A stretch of 64,000 nt of DNA from Periconia sp. R9002 (GCA_023627715.1 JAMAHW010000032.1:248001-312000); one strand, 5' to 3'. Numbered from the stretch's first letter, positions 13,310 through 24,651 are shown. A program made the numbers and translations. The notes: generated by a model not told the origin, from the letters alone.

Positions 13310-13764
13310 GATGGCGACTCGACCGACACGCGCTGCACCCGCGCTCACAGTTTGACGTGAGTTTTCTAAAGTTTTGAAATTGGCTTGCGGCGACGGCGAC
13401 ACAAGAAGCTCCCAGATTTGCGGGGACAATTTTTTGACCTGGAAAAAGTTCGGCCGGGGTTTTGCCGGCGCACGGATCAATCGGCCAGGCAGTAGCCTGC
13501 CTTCCACTTGCCTTCCTCCCTGTCGCGTCACCACTCTGCAACGCTCACTCATCCACCTTCCTTCTCCATTGACACCTTCGCTGGTGCTGGGCTATTTGAT
13601 CTCGATCGACCCACGATACTTCTCTACGGCTACATTAGGCCTCCACATCGTATTGGTAAGTCGGAAGTTAGTGTGAAAGGACACCTGGGGGGGCCGCCAA
13701 CCCCTCCGCGCGAAACTTTCTGTAAAGCAGCAGCCATCTTCACCATCCGTCACTATATCGCATC
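13310..13764. promoter_or_regulatory. Divergent promoter of RPA190 and PRP3
   Basis: The 455 bp between the two start codons must hold both 5' UTRs and promoters. It contains a pyrimidine-rich stretch before the PRP3 ATG. The + strand near 13655-13740 has donor-like GTAAGT and GTGAAAG sequences that could belong to a 5' UTR intron. I see no clear TATA box. Co-regulation of the two genes is inferred from geometry only. Confidence 0.5.
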
Positions 13765-15294
13765 ATGGTAGAGAAACGCCCCTATCCTGGCGACCATGGC
13801 GACCCGAACAAGCGCTCCAAACACGATGCCATCGCCATAGCCCTCGCAAAAGCTGCCGAAATCAACGCCAGAAACAAAGCTCAGATGGCAGCAAAGGCCA
13901 ACAGCAATGGAGCCCCGTCCTCGCCTGCCCCTCCTTCCCCTGCTGCTGCGCCTCCAATGTCAAAACTTGAAGCCCTCAAAGCAAGAATAGCCAATATTTC
14001 TGCTGCCAAAGGCGTGGGCTCCGGGGGACCCGTCACCTCCGCCGACCCTTCGCATCCTACTACTGCCGACGGCAAATCACCCCGACCTGATCCAAAAGCC
14101 GCCGAAGAAAAACCCGGAGAAAAACCTCAACCTGTCAAAGAGGTCGTCAATCCTTACTTTGACCCCAGCTCTGTAGGAACCTCGCGTGATTCCAAGCCGC
14201 GGGACCTTCAGTTCAACTCGCGTGGAAAATATCTCGAACAGGGCTCTAAGATCCGTGCCCAACGCCGTTTGGAGCAGGTCAAGAGGACTTTGGCTTTGAA
14301 GGCTCGTCGTGCGGGCCTTGACGAGAACAGCGAGAAAGGCTATCTCATCCAGCCTCCTCCCGACATAGAATGGTGGGACGAGGGACTGCTTGACGACAAG
14401 TCGTACGAAGGACTAGATGATCCAACCAAAATCAAACTCGATGGGGAGGATTCCGTCATTACCATTTATATTCAACACCCTCCGTATCTCAAAGCACCCC
14501 AGGATCAGCTACTGCACATCGCGAAGCCGATGCACCTGACTCCCAAGGAGCAAGCCAAATTGCGCCGGATGCGCCGTGCGGAGGAGCTGAAGGAGCACCA
14601 GGCAAAAATTCGTTTGGGTCTGGAGCCGCCTCCACCTCCCAAAGTCAAGCGTGGAAACATGATGCGTGTCATGGGCGAGCAAGCCATTGCGGATCCGACC
14701 GCCGTCGAGCAGCTGGTCGAGGCGCAGATCAAGGAGCGTCTCGATAAACATCTTGCAGACAACGAGGCACGCAAGTTGACCAAGGAACAACGTCATGCGA
14801 AACTCGAAGAGAACCAACAAAAGGATGCCCAGAAAGGTCTTTATATGTGTGTCTTCAAAATCGATACACTGGCATTTGGCAAGCACCGCTACAAGATCGA
14901 TAACAACGCCAAGCAGATGGCCCTTACTGGCATCACCATATTCAACCCCAACTTGAACTTGGTCATTGTCGAAGGCGGGATCCACTCAATCAACAAATAC
15001 AAGAAACTGATGCTCCAGCGCGTTAATTGGTCTGAGAATGCACCTCCCACCGAGACCCAGGCCGAGAAACAAGCCAAGGATCCACAGTGGTTGAGGTCAG
15101 TGGATGATGAGGGCAACGTAAAGGACCTATCGCATAATACCTGCAAATTGGTCTTTGAGGGTGAGGTCAAACAGCGATCATTTCGCAAATGGGGCGCCAA
15201 GAGATGCGAGACCGACGGCGAGGCCAGGGAATTCCTTTCACGAAGCAAGCTCGACAGCCTTTGGGCTCTTGCGAAGAGCTCATCCGGCATTTGA
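13765..15294 (+). CDS. PRP3: U4/U6 small nuclear ribonucleoprotein Prp3
   Basis: Spliceosomal protein of the U4/U6 and U4/U6.U5 particles, acting in the nucleus in pre-mRNA splicing. A single uninterrupted exon encodes 509 residues. The N-terminus is low-complexity, rich in Ala, Pro and Lys. From about residue 130 the Prp3 domain begins (NPYFDPS, LQFNSRGKYLEQGSKIRAQ, then PPPDIEWWDEGLL). From about residue 360 comes the C-terminal DUF1115 domain (YMCVFKIDTLAFGKHRYKID, LVIVEGGIHSINKYKKLML). The length is close to the yeast protein and shorter than the animal one. The start is the first ATG of the frame and follows a pyrimidine-rich leader. Confidence 0.95.
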   Translation: MVEKRPYPGDHGDPNKRSKHDAIAIALAKAAEINARNKAQMAAKANSNGAPSSPAPPSPAAAPPMSKLEALKARIANISAAKGVGSGGPVTSADPSHPTTADGKSPRPDPKAAEEKPGEKPQPVKEVVNPYFDPSSVGTSRDSKPRDLQFNSRGKYLEQGSKIRAQRRLEQVKRTLALKARRAGLDENSEKGYLIQPPPDIEWWDEGLLDDKSYEGLDDPTKIKLDGEDSVITIYIQHPPYLKAPQDQLLHIAKPMHLTPKEQAKLRRMRRAEELKEHQAKIRLGLEPPPPPKVKRGNMMRVMGEQAIADPTAVEQLVEAQIKERLDKHLADNEARKLTKEQRHAKLEENQQKDAQKGLYMCVFKIDTLAFGKHRYKIDNNAKQMALTGITIFNPNLNLVIVEGGIHSINKYKKLMLQRVNWSENAPPTETQAEKQAKDPQWLRSVDDEGNVKDLSHNTCKLVFEGEVKQRSFRKWGAKRCETDGEAREFLSRSKLDSLWALAKSSSGI

Positions 15295-17827
15295 AGAAAT
15301 GGCGGCTCTCGACTTGGCGTCAAACGAAAGATGACTTTTTTATTGTATTATATGACCGGGGTACGCAGCCTACCTCATGTTTGCACCACTTGCGGTTTCG
15401 GCGCTGTGGTGCTGTTTATTCGCTTTCGCGGACCTTGCTATGGTTGAGGGAACTGGGAAGCGACGATATTTTGCAATGGAGGGTTATGCGCGGGGAAGGC
15501 ACCATTTGCTTCCATGTAAGTTTACTCAGACCATCCTATAGCTTTGGAAGAAATCCAGAATGTTAATGCAAAGACTTTTACGGGTTTTGTTCAGATATAC
15601 ATCCCTATCCGTCGCCTGCTGTAGACCTGCCGTGACATGATCAGGTAGGTATTCGTGGTATCTTCCTTTGCCCTTCGAACCCTTCCCCTGATCCATTTTC
15701 CTATACATGTATGCAGTGTAGGCGTGACATGTTCGAACGTTGTGAGTGCTTCTCCGTTCAGATCACCATCCTCTTCTTCCCCACCGACTCCCAATGCTGG
15801 GATCTTGTGATAAATTAACTGGGCCCGAAACGATCAGCTCCCTCCTTTAATATGATGCTCGCAAGTTATCACGCACGCACATTTCCTGCATCAGAAACCC
15901 ACACACATTCCACAATCAGTTGTAAGGCACTTGAAATAGTACGTATACTACATACCTAGGCTGCCTACGCCCGGTTTGAAAAAGTTTTTGAAAAGGGTGT
16001 TTGTAAAAATCATTCCACAATGAAGAGAAGCAATACCTATAACAGTTGTGCAGAAGTATGAATTGGTCCTCGCAGAGTGTTGTACTACTCTCGGTATCGC
16101 TATAATAGTTAACCATACACACGACGATACATCACATTACATCCCCCTTACCCTTCTCTCCCTCCCACCTACCCACCTTACCATCTCCCACACATCTACT
16201 AAAATAAACCCTCCCGACGCATACATGTAGTCCGTTCATACATCCATCTACCGATCTATTTATACATTTCTCTCCCATCTTCCCCCGTCTCGGTGTCAAG
16301 GACATCCTGTGAGTCTGGAAGTACTTGATGACTTGTTGTATCCAAACCTATGTACGCTATTGATTGATGGGATACAATGTCGATGTTTTTACATACATTG
16401 ACTCTTTAATACTTTTCGTATACTGAGAGGGGGGGAGTAGGCTAGTAAGTAGGTAGGGTATACCTACGGGTTAGGGGTAGGTTAAGTAAAAGTAGTTGAA
16501 GCTTAGGTAGAGACCTCACAACCAACTACAGCTGCTTATCGTCGAGGAACAACACATTGATGTGGCCCCTTAATCTACAGCTATGTAGCGCGCATCAAGA
16601 CGATTTTAAGGCTTCGTCGCCACCACCATTTCCGCCTAAGCTTCTACCCCAATGGAGCCGCGAGCTATTTACGAAAGTTTCTGAGCTTAGGCATCCAAAG
16701 CCTTATTTTAAAATTAGGTGGCTAATAGCTTTCAGTCATATCAACTTTCCTCGACCTGAACTATGAATGCATGAATTACATCTATGACACCAAATAGGGG
16801 GTAATTCCAGTATTGAAAAGCGAGGTCGAAGCCGATCAAAATCGGGGTCGAGAGCAGAGATGAACATTGGTGCTAATTATTCTATGTGGAATAAGTAAAG
16901 GGTATGGTGGATTTGGTGAAGATAACCACCGCTTTCAGCCGCGAATATCTGGACTTGGTTTCCCTAGGGGATGCTCTGGTCCTAGCTTGACTGACCTTGG
17001 TTTAAAGATTCACACGAAGTAAAACTATTGCGGCATAGTATGTTTCCACATACACATATATATATGCCCCATATGCCATGCTCCTGAAACACATGACGCC
17101 CCTCTCGTCTTTTCACAAGTAGATATTTTACATCGCTGAAAAAAAAAACACTACTTTAAGCTCTATCCACCGACAAGAAGGTACCTGAGATATATCTGTG
17201 CTACCGATGAAAAATGTAGGTAAAGATAAGAAGTTGCGCCGCGCGGGCGCGACACTTTAAGCCTTTCCTACCCTTGGTATTCCTTGTCATCATATGCTTG
17301 GCCTCGACGTCGCCGATTCGTGATTCAGTCGAATACGTTCACTTAATCACACACTAAAAGCACCAGTACATAGCGTCATTTTACATTTTCCCCCCTTCTA
17401 TATGGGGTAATTGCTACGTTAACTTCAGGCTGTGACATCCTTCCGTTGTGTCAACCAGGATCATACATAGCATTGGGCCAAAAGCAATAACGATTCGATT
17501 ACAAAAAGTCGAGATCGGTAACAAAGGTTACAGAATTCAAATCTTTGGATTCATGGTTTAATTTAGCTCAGCTACGTAACGAGCGGTATGTAGCGTTTCC
17601 AACCCCTTCAGCCAACCACCCATCCCCTGTTCTTTCCATCGCAAACAAACCCAATACCATGATCGCTCCAAAAGGTTCCCCCTCTAGTATCAATACCTAT
17701 ACAGAAACGCAAAATTATCAGCACTGATACTAACAGTCATGAATCCCCCGCACACAGCAGGAGGTATTTACCCTCTTTTGATCTCTGGCCGTGCGGCTCA
17801 GGCATTGGGGGCTCAGGTTCAAACATC
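15295..17827. other. Gene-free stretch after PRP3
   Basis: Contains the PRP3 3' flank, then AT-rich DNA with many TAGGTAG/CTACCTA words (16435-16510). A degenerate-looking patch lies at 16550-16870, with a short open frame that resembles nothing I know. No gene, tRNA or array is visible. Confidence 0.5.
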
Positions 17828-17977
17828 TCAGTTGCGGCAGCCAGCGCAAAAAGCGCATCCGTGTTGGCGAATGTAGAGGTCGCGCTCGACGAGGTCCCGG
17901 GGGCAAGGACCAGGTGCCGGGTTTGCGACGGCAAAGCCGACGGAGATGAGGGCGACAGCAGCAGTGAAGAAAAGCAT
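17828..17977 (-). CDS. Candidate small secreted Cys-rich peptide
   Basis: A 49-residue frame, too short for most ORF filters. It begins with MLFFTAAVALISVGFAVA, a textbook signal peptide with a likely cleavage after AVA or ANPA. The mature part would be about 30 residues with four cysteines (CPRD, then CAFCAGC near the end). A perfect reverse-strand TATAAATA (18075-18068) sits about 90 bp upstream of the ATG, as expected for a promoter. Small secreted Cys-rich proteins are often effectors or surface peptides in filamentous fungi, but nothing here assigns a role. A further 3' exon is possible: an overlapping frame stays open downstream and would alter the C-terminus. It lies in gene-poor AT-rich DNA. 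Confidence 0.5.
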   Translation of the reverse strand: MLFFTAAVALISVGFAVANPAPGPCPRDLVERDLYIRQHGCAFCAGCRN

Positions 17978-18067
17978 TGCGGAGAACTGACTCTGAAGAG
18001 TGATAATTGAGGGTGTGTGTGATAGTCTTTGCTGGATGAGGAGGTCATCTACCAGGAATTCAATGGG

Positions 18068-18075
18068 TATTTATA
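18068..18075 (-). promoter_or_regulatory. TATA box of the small secreted peptide gene
   Basis: Reads TATAAATA on the reverse strand, about 90 bp upstream of the peptide ATG. Spacing and sequence fit a strong core promoter. It could be chance in this AT-rich DNA. Confidence 0.45.
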
Positions 18076-19249
18076 CATGTGCCGGTGCTCTTCGTTCCCT
18101 ATGGAGAATCGAAGCGTATATTCTTTCGTGCGACACTTTTTCGAACTAGAGCTATCAAATACCGAGGCCTTGATGCACCAGTCTTTATGGGGAAGGTTGA
18201 ATATGCTGGGGGATGGATATACCTCACCTTCGAATTACGCCCGGTGGAGCCTCACTACGCCCGGGGAGCCTAACTCGATCCCCGCAACAAATCAGGTCCG
18301 GAACAAACAATTGATAATTGATAAGACTTTACTAGGATCATCATGCGAGGTTGAATAAGTTGCTTCTTTCCAGATAGAAAGGAATGAGAACGGCGTTGAG
18401 TTGGCATCAACACATTTTGCACTTTTACGTACTTGTACAATAACGAGATTCTCATAAACGTAAATGCACCTTCACATAGCTTTAGAAGGAGCATGAACAA
18501 ACGGCATATAGCTGCAGCCAACTTATCACAATCAGACTGTGACAGCAAGATCCATCATTCACTTTACAACTATATGCATGCAGAATAGACTCGCATACAG
18601 TAGCACGTATCTTTTCGTTCCAATGGTTCCCGATACAGCAGTGTACGGGGGGCAGTAAGATATGGACGCCTTGCATCGGGCGTATTTTAACGCCTGAGAG
18701 GATTGATCTGCTGATACTTGAACACTTTTTGGAGTAGATGCCCAAAACGTTATGTCGGTCACTCCTCATTGTATTACTATTAAATAGCTAGTATGCATAC
18801 GTATAATGTATCAAAGTACCATGACCAGGGCAGTAAAAGTCCATATCTAGACATTTGTACGCCGCAATGTGCCGAGGATGTCATCGTGAGAATCGATGCG
18901 CTATTGACTGACAAGAAATACAGCGATACAGTCTCATTGGCTCTTCTCATATTTTGTTTATGGCGTACAAAGCTAATAGTTCTGGAAAAAGGCCAAATCA
19001 CGTATGTGTTTCTTAGCCACTCTCTTGTAGTTAATTTGACACCAACGAGTCGATCAAGTTGATCAAAAAGACGCGAAGCCGACATATTGCCCCTCTGGTA
19101 CTCAGCTGAATAGTAGGTAGCACCATAGTCTCTCTAATAGCTAAATAACTCTTATCATCTAGTAGCCTATTTATAATATCAAAACAACTTTTATAAATTA
19201 AATTTACTAATTTTCCAAGCTTTTTAAGATATTTACTAGTATTATTATG
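18076..19249. other. AT-rich gene-free DNA
   Basis: No coding region is recognised. Composition becomes very AT-rich near 19130-19250 (TTATAAATTAAATTTACTAA-like), resembling mutated repeat DNA, just before the foldback element. Confidence 0.5.
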
Positions 19250-19481
19250 AAAGTGTCTTCTTCTTCGCAATTGATTGGTGTAATTAGTCACAGTATTAAC
19301 ACTGGTTTGAATTTCACAGGTAACGTCCTTGGCTGGGGACGTGATTTGTATTATTATAAAGCTTAGTTAATCAATAGTTACCTATGAGCACGTCCCCAGC
19401 CACGGACGTTACTTGAGATTCGAAACTAGTGTTGATACCGTGACTGATTACACCAATCAATTGCGACGAAGAAGACACTTT
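19250..19481. mobile_element. Foldback MITE, copy 1 (full-length)
   Basis: A 232-bp element whose two arms of about 94 bp are near-perfect inverted repeats around a loop of about 45 bp. It begins AAAGTGTCTTCTTCTTCGC and ends with the complement, GCGACGAAGAAGACACTTT. The arm continues through AATTGATTGGTGTAAT and ends at GGCTGGGGACGTG. There is no coding capacity, so it must depend on a transposase elsewhere. Two related copies lie at 23960-24034 and 55672-55818. The superfamily is not certain. The TTAA/TA flanks of copy 3 would fit a Tc1/mariner- or PiggyBac-type target site. Confidence 0.85.
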
Positions 19482-19606
19482 TGATTATTGCTCTTGGTGG
19501 GTTATCGCTCTCGCTAGCAGAGTAGAGTTAATATCAATAACGTCTCCTATTTTTCTACGTAATATAAGAAGACTAGCTAGATACTAGATGTATTACGAGC
19601 GGCATA

Positions 19607-20914
19607 TTAATTAGTTGATTCAGCCTTGCCCAGTGACTCCTGTAGCAGTCTGACGACCTTGTTTGCGGAACCAACTGAGTTCTGATATCCAGCGCCCGCA
19701 TGCCCGTAGGCGTGGCAGACCACGAAATCACCGACTTTCTCCATTTCTAACCTGACGCCACCCTGCCTTGCGGGTCTTAGACCGACTTGAACACTGATAA
19801 CTTCGAAGTTCCCTGCTTCATTCAACAGTTCTGGAGCCCACTCCTTGGCGCGGCGAAGAATTTCTTCTGTTATCTTCGGATCCGGCTCCTCACTCCAGTT
19901 ACCAACTTCTTTAGTTCCACCAAGAATAGTAGTGTTCGAATGCTGTCTTGGAAGCACGTAGATGATGGGTGTTCCGGTGCCATCATGAGACGAGTTTGCT
20001 TCGATGGTTGTGATTTGCTTCGCCTCTCCGGCAACGGTGACTGTCTGACCTTTCACGGGATAGACGCCTAAATCTGGAACAAATTTTAGAGCAGAAATTC
20101 CAGTTGCATTGACAAATGCCGATATTTGGCACGCTTCTTTCTCGTCAAAGTGCGCTGCAACAGTCTTCGTCGCTACTGTTAGGCTCTCGGCAAGATTTGA
20201 AGAGCATGGTAGCTCCGTATGAATATCCTGTACACCGAGCTGACGAGCCGTTCTCAAAAGATACTCGAGATACATTGGCGCGTTGATCATAATGGAAGTG
20301 TAGGTGTGACCATGTTTGAATCCGGATTGCATTTCATTCTTTGGTATTTCTTTGTAGTCCATCACAGTCGTGGAGTACCAAGGGCCTTCATTTGACGCAC
20401 TGTATCATATGAAGAGTCAGTCATCCTATTGCTTGGGTGGCAACTCCAAAATGTACCTGAAATATTGAGACTTGCGCAGTGCTAGCCCGGAGAGTGCACA
20501 CTGTGTAGGATCGGTGACTTCCTTCTCAATGATATCTCGCATGTGCTCGTATGTTTCCGTGTCCCATTGCTGTTGCTCCGGATCCGATCCGCTGGCATGA
20601 GAGCGCCAATGTGCACCAGCCCTGTGTGAGAGATTAATGGCTGCTTGATATTGATAATACGCGGTTGCGAATTAGATTGTGGCATCAGAAAGTGTAGCAC
20701 TTACCATGGAGAAGTATATTCAATTGCGCGATCCCCAGGAAAATGCCTCGCTAATACAACTACCCGATACCCAGCGCGACGAAGTGATATGGAGGTTTGA
20801 AGACCCGTCACCCCAGCCCTGTCATACAAGTCAGTACCATCACCATCAAATCTGCCAATGCTACTAAGGAGAGATTTACCCAATGACTGCAATCAGTTTT
20901 GCCCTTGAATTCAT
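19607..20914 (-). CDS. D-amino-acid oxidase family FAD flavoenzyme
   Basis: Predicted FAD-dependent D-amino-acid oxidase (oxidative deamination of D-amino acids to keto acids, ammonia and hydrogen peroxide; usually peroxisomal). Exons: 20914-20880, 20818-20705, 20621-20457 and 20399-19607, joining in frame to 368 residues, normal for the family. Exon 1 has only 35 nt and ends inside the dinucleotide-binding motif, which splicing completes as VIGAGVTGL. Later family marks are SPWAGAHWRSHA, RKSQYF, YILPRQHSNTTILGGTKEVGNW, GLRPARQGGVRLE (with the substrate Arg region) and HAYGHAGAGYQNSVGSA. The C-terminus (AESTN) is not a canonical peroxisomal PTS1. It lies in AT-rich accessory DNA between a MITE copy and a HET gene and is divergent from the latter. 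Confidence 0.9.
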
Positions 20915-21595
20915 TATGTATCACAGAATTACGGCAAGGGAGTGCTGAATCAGAAGAATTCTTCCATTTTTAAACTTCGTGGTTTGCGCGAGGTTGCTCA
21001 CCGGTCAATTGGTACGTGATCAACTGTCATTGACCGGCACATGCACAGCCACCACCAAAATGTTCGTGCATAGAACGAAAAGTGCCAGATAATGTCAGAA
21101 ATCTGGCCAGAACTTGATCCGCCTGTGGTTCTGGCTCATGCGCATATGGCTTTATCTTAGGCAATTCTTTCGACCCTTCCCCACCAATACTCCTGTTGGA
21201 CTGGACACCCTGAGGATATCGGCCGGGGGCTGTGCTTCGATTTTGAGGGACAACATTCCACATAAAGAATGTTAAAGATTCGCCCGTTTTGACCGGTTCG
21301 CATCTTCTGACTTCACACCGCACCATACTACCTTCAAGTGGCCATGAAAGATTTAATTAGTATTATCGCATAGTAACGGAATTACATACGGCATTAATAC
21401 AGCGAAAAAAAAAAACTTTGTTAAACCATAAATCGTTACAGCCGTAATAAGCTAACATAATAGGGTTAGTATCAAGTTATTTAGTGCTATAGTTCTTAAA
21501 ACTATCTACCTTCTGACTACTACTACTAACTATTGATAGATTGCTAAAAGCAGCTATTATTCGTATGTGGCAATTCGGTGTGTCCAAACTATACT
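20915..21595. other. Intergenic between D-amino-acid oxidase and HET gene 1
   Basis: Must contain both divergent promoters. It turns very AT-rich at 21340-21560, with a run of 11 A near 21404. A 99-codon reverse frame at 21027-21326 has no recognisable domain and is not called. Confidence 0.45.
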
Positions 21596-23851
21596 ATGGG
21601 AAGCGCGCTGGGTTGCAAGATGTATGCATCATTGATTCAAGGCCTTCGACATATAAGGGAGCCTGCGCTTCTCTCAACCCGCCTCTCTGAATCTCCGCTT
21701 CTTGAATCGACTTCAAAAGACTCTATATGTGCCATGTGCAGCAAAATCGACTTTGATTCCTTTGCGAAAGGTCATCGGGACCCGGGGCGTCAGCCATTCT
21801 CCGCAGACATCGATCTAAATTATAGTCGATCCATGACCTGTAATTTTTGCGCCCTGGTGCAGCATTGTCTTGACCAAAACGAAATCGTAGATTCACATCT
21901 GTTAGGCGACATCCGGGGCGTTCATAGCGGCCATGAGCTTCACCTCTACGTTGAAAACAAAAAACTTGAATACAGTATCCAGCGGTGTGAATACAGCACC
22001 AAGTCAAAGCTAGACCGCTTCTACCATACCTCTGAACGATATGCACCCACTGAGCTGGTGGATTGGCTGGAGAAATGTAATAAACATGGGTGTCTTCCGA
22101 ATGACTGCAACTCAACATCTCACGAAAAGCTTCCCGAAAACTTCCGCGTTATTGACGTAGAAAGGAGACGCATCTATAAACCTCCGGCTTTTGTCAAGTA
22201 TTGTGCTTTGAGTTATGTCTGGGGATCTATCAACCAGTTCTTTCTCACGAAAGAGTCAGAAAAAGAGTTGGAATGTGATGATGGAATAAAAAAGATTGAG
22301 CGGCTTCCACAAACGATTCTTGATGCTATGAGTTTGTGCAGGGATATTGGATGCCGTTACCTCTGGGTTGACAGCTTGTGCATCGTCCAAAATGACGATC
22401 ATGACCGGCATCACCAAATTCGTTCCATGGCTGAGATATACAGTCGGTCATATCTCACAATTATTGCAGCAGCAGGCGATGATGCAAATTCTGGACTGCC
22501 TCCATACGGAAAGTTTGGGAGACTACCACAAACGCAGTTACTTGTTGTCAACCTCCCGGGACTAGGCAGCTTCATGGGAAGCAGAAGTCCCCAGATTGCT
22601 GGGGATAATATAGCCAAATCGATCTGGGCTTCCCGAGGCTGGACACTACAAGAGCAAATCCTTTCTCGCAGAGTCCTTTTTTTCACTGGCGCATACACAT
22701 TTCTTCGATGCGAGTATTCGTTGTGGACTGAAGATTTCGGTCTCGGTTTCCAAAGAAACCATTTCGAACATGAAGACCAAGAATGGGATCTCCCTCTTCC
22801 AGCGTTCTACAGACGAAAATCGGTGGACGGGCACATCTACTCAAGCACTTTCAAGCACATCCTTGGAGAGTATCTGCGAAGACAGCAAAACTTGACCATT
22901 TCGGCAGATATCCTTAACGCCATAACAGGCATCTTGGTCAGATTAAAAAACGAAATCGGGGAGCATCTCTGGGGTTTACCGTCAAAACGATTTGCGGCCG
23001 CCTTACTGTGGAAATCTGAACGGCCATCTCCCGGCAGGCGACGCTCTGGATTTCCCAGCTGGTCATGGGCGGGTTGGTTACACGAGAAGGATTTTGGTAA
23101 ATCCTGCGCGGACGGGCCACCTCACGACATCTATGGGGATGGTGCAGATGATGATGTTACAAATCAGTCGGCTCTCTACTGCTGGATTGTCGGATCAAAG
23201 AAACAAGAGATTCACGAAATCGAGCAGCTTGCTATTGACTCTATCTATCAGCAGTTGGGGGACAAAAAAAGGAGCATGAGAGTCGATGAAGCTAACGATC
23301 GTAGCTCTGGGGCGCTTCTGGATGCCCTTCAAAGTGTATTTCGTCACCCACCAGCCACGAAGCTTTCGTTTGAAGTTTTTAGCAAGCAAATCCAGCAGAA
23401 CCCTCCTCTAGAGGATTGCGAGATCCCACAACATCTATTGATATGGGCTAGCTGTGCGACTCTAAGTGTTGACCAAAATTACCACAGCCTAGTAGGGGCA
23501 TCGGGAGAAGCTGGAAGATTTTTTCTGCGGGTACGCCCAGGAGGTGCTATAGTCGGTGCCATAGATTTGGCATTGGGATGGCGAGAATCAGAAAAGACCC
23601 GCCAAAGTAATAGCATGGAGTTCTTTGCTATAACTGTCGGTGTCTACCCATCCGAGTCTGTAGGACCTTTCTATAATGTCCGGGTCCGAGTCATGATGGT
23701 CGAGGCTTTCGCTTGCAACGCATCAGACAAGGTTGATTCTCAGAGTTCATTTCCTTGTATTTATCGGCGGATTCAAGTTTCACTCACTGGTATTCGCCTT
23801 CAGGATTGGGCTAAGTGCAGACCGGAAAGCAAATTCGTAGTTCTTACCTAA
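21596..23851 (+). CDS. HET-domain (heterokaryon incompatibility) protein 1
   Basis: Single-exon protein of 751 residues, counted from the first true ATG of the frame. The N-terminal 200 residues carry a Cys pair (ICAMCSKIDF, MTCNFCALVQHC) common ahead of HET domains. The HET domain runs from about residue 200 to 360: YCALSYVWGS, LPQTILDAMSLCRDIGCRYLWVDSLCI, RSMAEIYSRSYLTIIAA and SIWASRGWTLQEQILSRRVLF. HET domains execute cell death when genetically different hyphae fuse and are structurally related to TIR domains. The C-terminal half has no domain I recognise (FPSWSWAGW is a usual downstream motif). The full open frame suggests an intact gene despite its AT-rich, MITE-flanked setting. Confidence 0.92.
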   Translation: MGSALGCKMYASLIQGLRHIREPALLSTRLSESPLLESTSKDSICAMCSKIDFDSFAKGHRDPGRQPFSADIDLNYSRSMTCNFCALVQHCLDQNEIVDSHLLGDIRGVHSGHELHLYVENKKLEYSIQRCEYSTKSKLDRFYHTSERYAPTELVDWLEKCNKHGCLPNDCNSTSHEKLPENFRVIDVERRRIYKPPAFVKYCALSYVWGSINQFFLTKESEKELECDDGIKKIERLPQTILDAMSLCRDIGCRYLWVDSLCIVQNDDHDRHHQIRSMAEIYSRSYLTIIAAAGDDANSGLPPYGKFGRLPQTQLLVVNLPGLGSFMGSRSPQIAGDNIAKSIWASRGWTLQEQILSRRVLFFTGAYTFLRCEYSLWTEDFGLGFQRNHFEHEDQEWDLPLPAFYRRKSVDGHIYSSTFKHILGEYLRRQQNLTISADILNAITGILVRLKNEIGEHLWGLPSKRFAAALLWKSERPSPGRRRSGFPSWSWAGWLHEKDFGKSCADGPPHDIYGDGADDDVTNQSALYCWIVGSKKQEIHEIEQLAIDSIYQQLGDKKRSMRVDEANDRSSGALLDALQSVFRHPPATKLSFEVFSKQIQQNPPLEDCEIPQHLLIWASCATLSVDQNYHSLVGASGEAGRFFLRVRPGGAIVGAIDLALGWRESEKTRQSNSMEFFAITVGVYPSESVGPFYNVRVRVMMVEAFACNASDKVDSQSSFPCIYRRIQVSLTGIRLQDWAKCRPESKFVVLT

Positions 23852-24473
23852 TATACTATCATGAATGAAATTAAATTTATTTCTTTTAAAATGTAGTTCA
23901 TGCTATACTTAATATTAGGATATAAAAACAATATAGGCAACTATTCTAACTATATCTTTACGTTACCTGAGATCCAAACCAGTGTTGATACCGTGACTGA
24001 TTACACTAATTGATTACGAAGAAGAAAACGCTTTGATATAATTATTTAGACATATAGTAACCTACTCTATATAATCTAATCTCTACCTATTACTAGCATT
24101 ACAAACATACGCAGAGGTGAAGTAGAGGTAGACCTATATGGTATCAAACTCTTACTTTTACCTAACCTCCTACCTATATATTACATAACTCTACCCCTAC
24201 CTAACCTATATCCATTTGCCAGTCTAGGGGAGAGGGAGAAGACGAGATGGAGTATGCGTAAAAGGGAATGGCGTGTAAGGAATGCAGTGAGGCGGTTATA
24301 TAGGTAGTTAAAGATCTACATATGCGTGACTGTGACTGTATCGATTAGTTGATGGAATACCTCCCTACACCCAGGATACGTTATCACGAGGAAGAGGGGT
24401 TGGTCAAGACACAGCAGTGTCGAGAGTAGGAAATGAAGGTAAGCTACGTAACCAAACGAATAAATTGAGCATG

Positions 24474-24474
<1 letters not shown>
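23852..24474. other. AT-rich flank of HET gene 1
   Basis: AT-rich DNA carrying the truncated MITE copy (listed separately) and many CTACCTA words. No gene is seen. Confidence 0.5.
23960..24034. mobile_element. Foldback MITE, copy 2 (right arm only)
   Basis: About 75 bp matching the right arm of the element at 19250-19481: CGTTACCTGAGATCC, AACCAGTGTTGATACCG, TGACTGATTACACTAAT, then GAAGAAGAAAACGCTTT. The left arm is absent and the end is mutated (GACACTTT has become AACGCTTT), so this is an old, truncated copy. Confidence 0.75.
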
Positions 24475-24552
<78 letters not shown>

Positions 24553-24651
24553 NNNNNNNNNNNNNNNNNNNNNNNNNNNNNNNNNNNNNNNNNNNNNNNN
24601 NNNNNNNNNNNNNNNNNNNNNNNNNNNNNNNNNNNNNNNNNNNNNNNNNNN

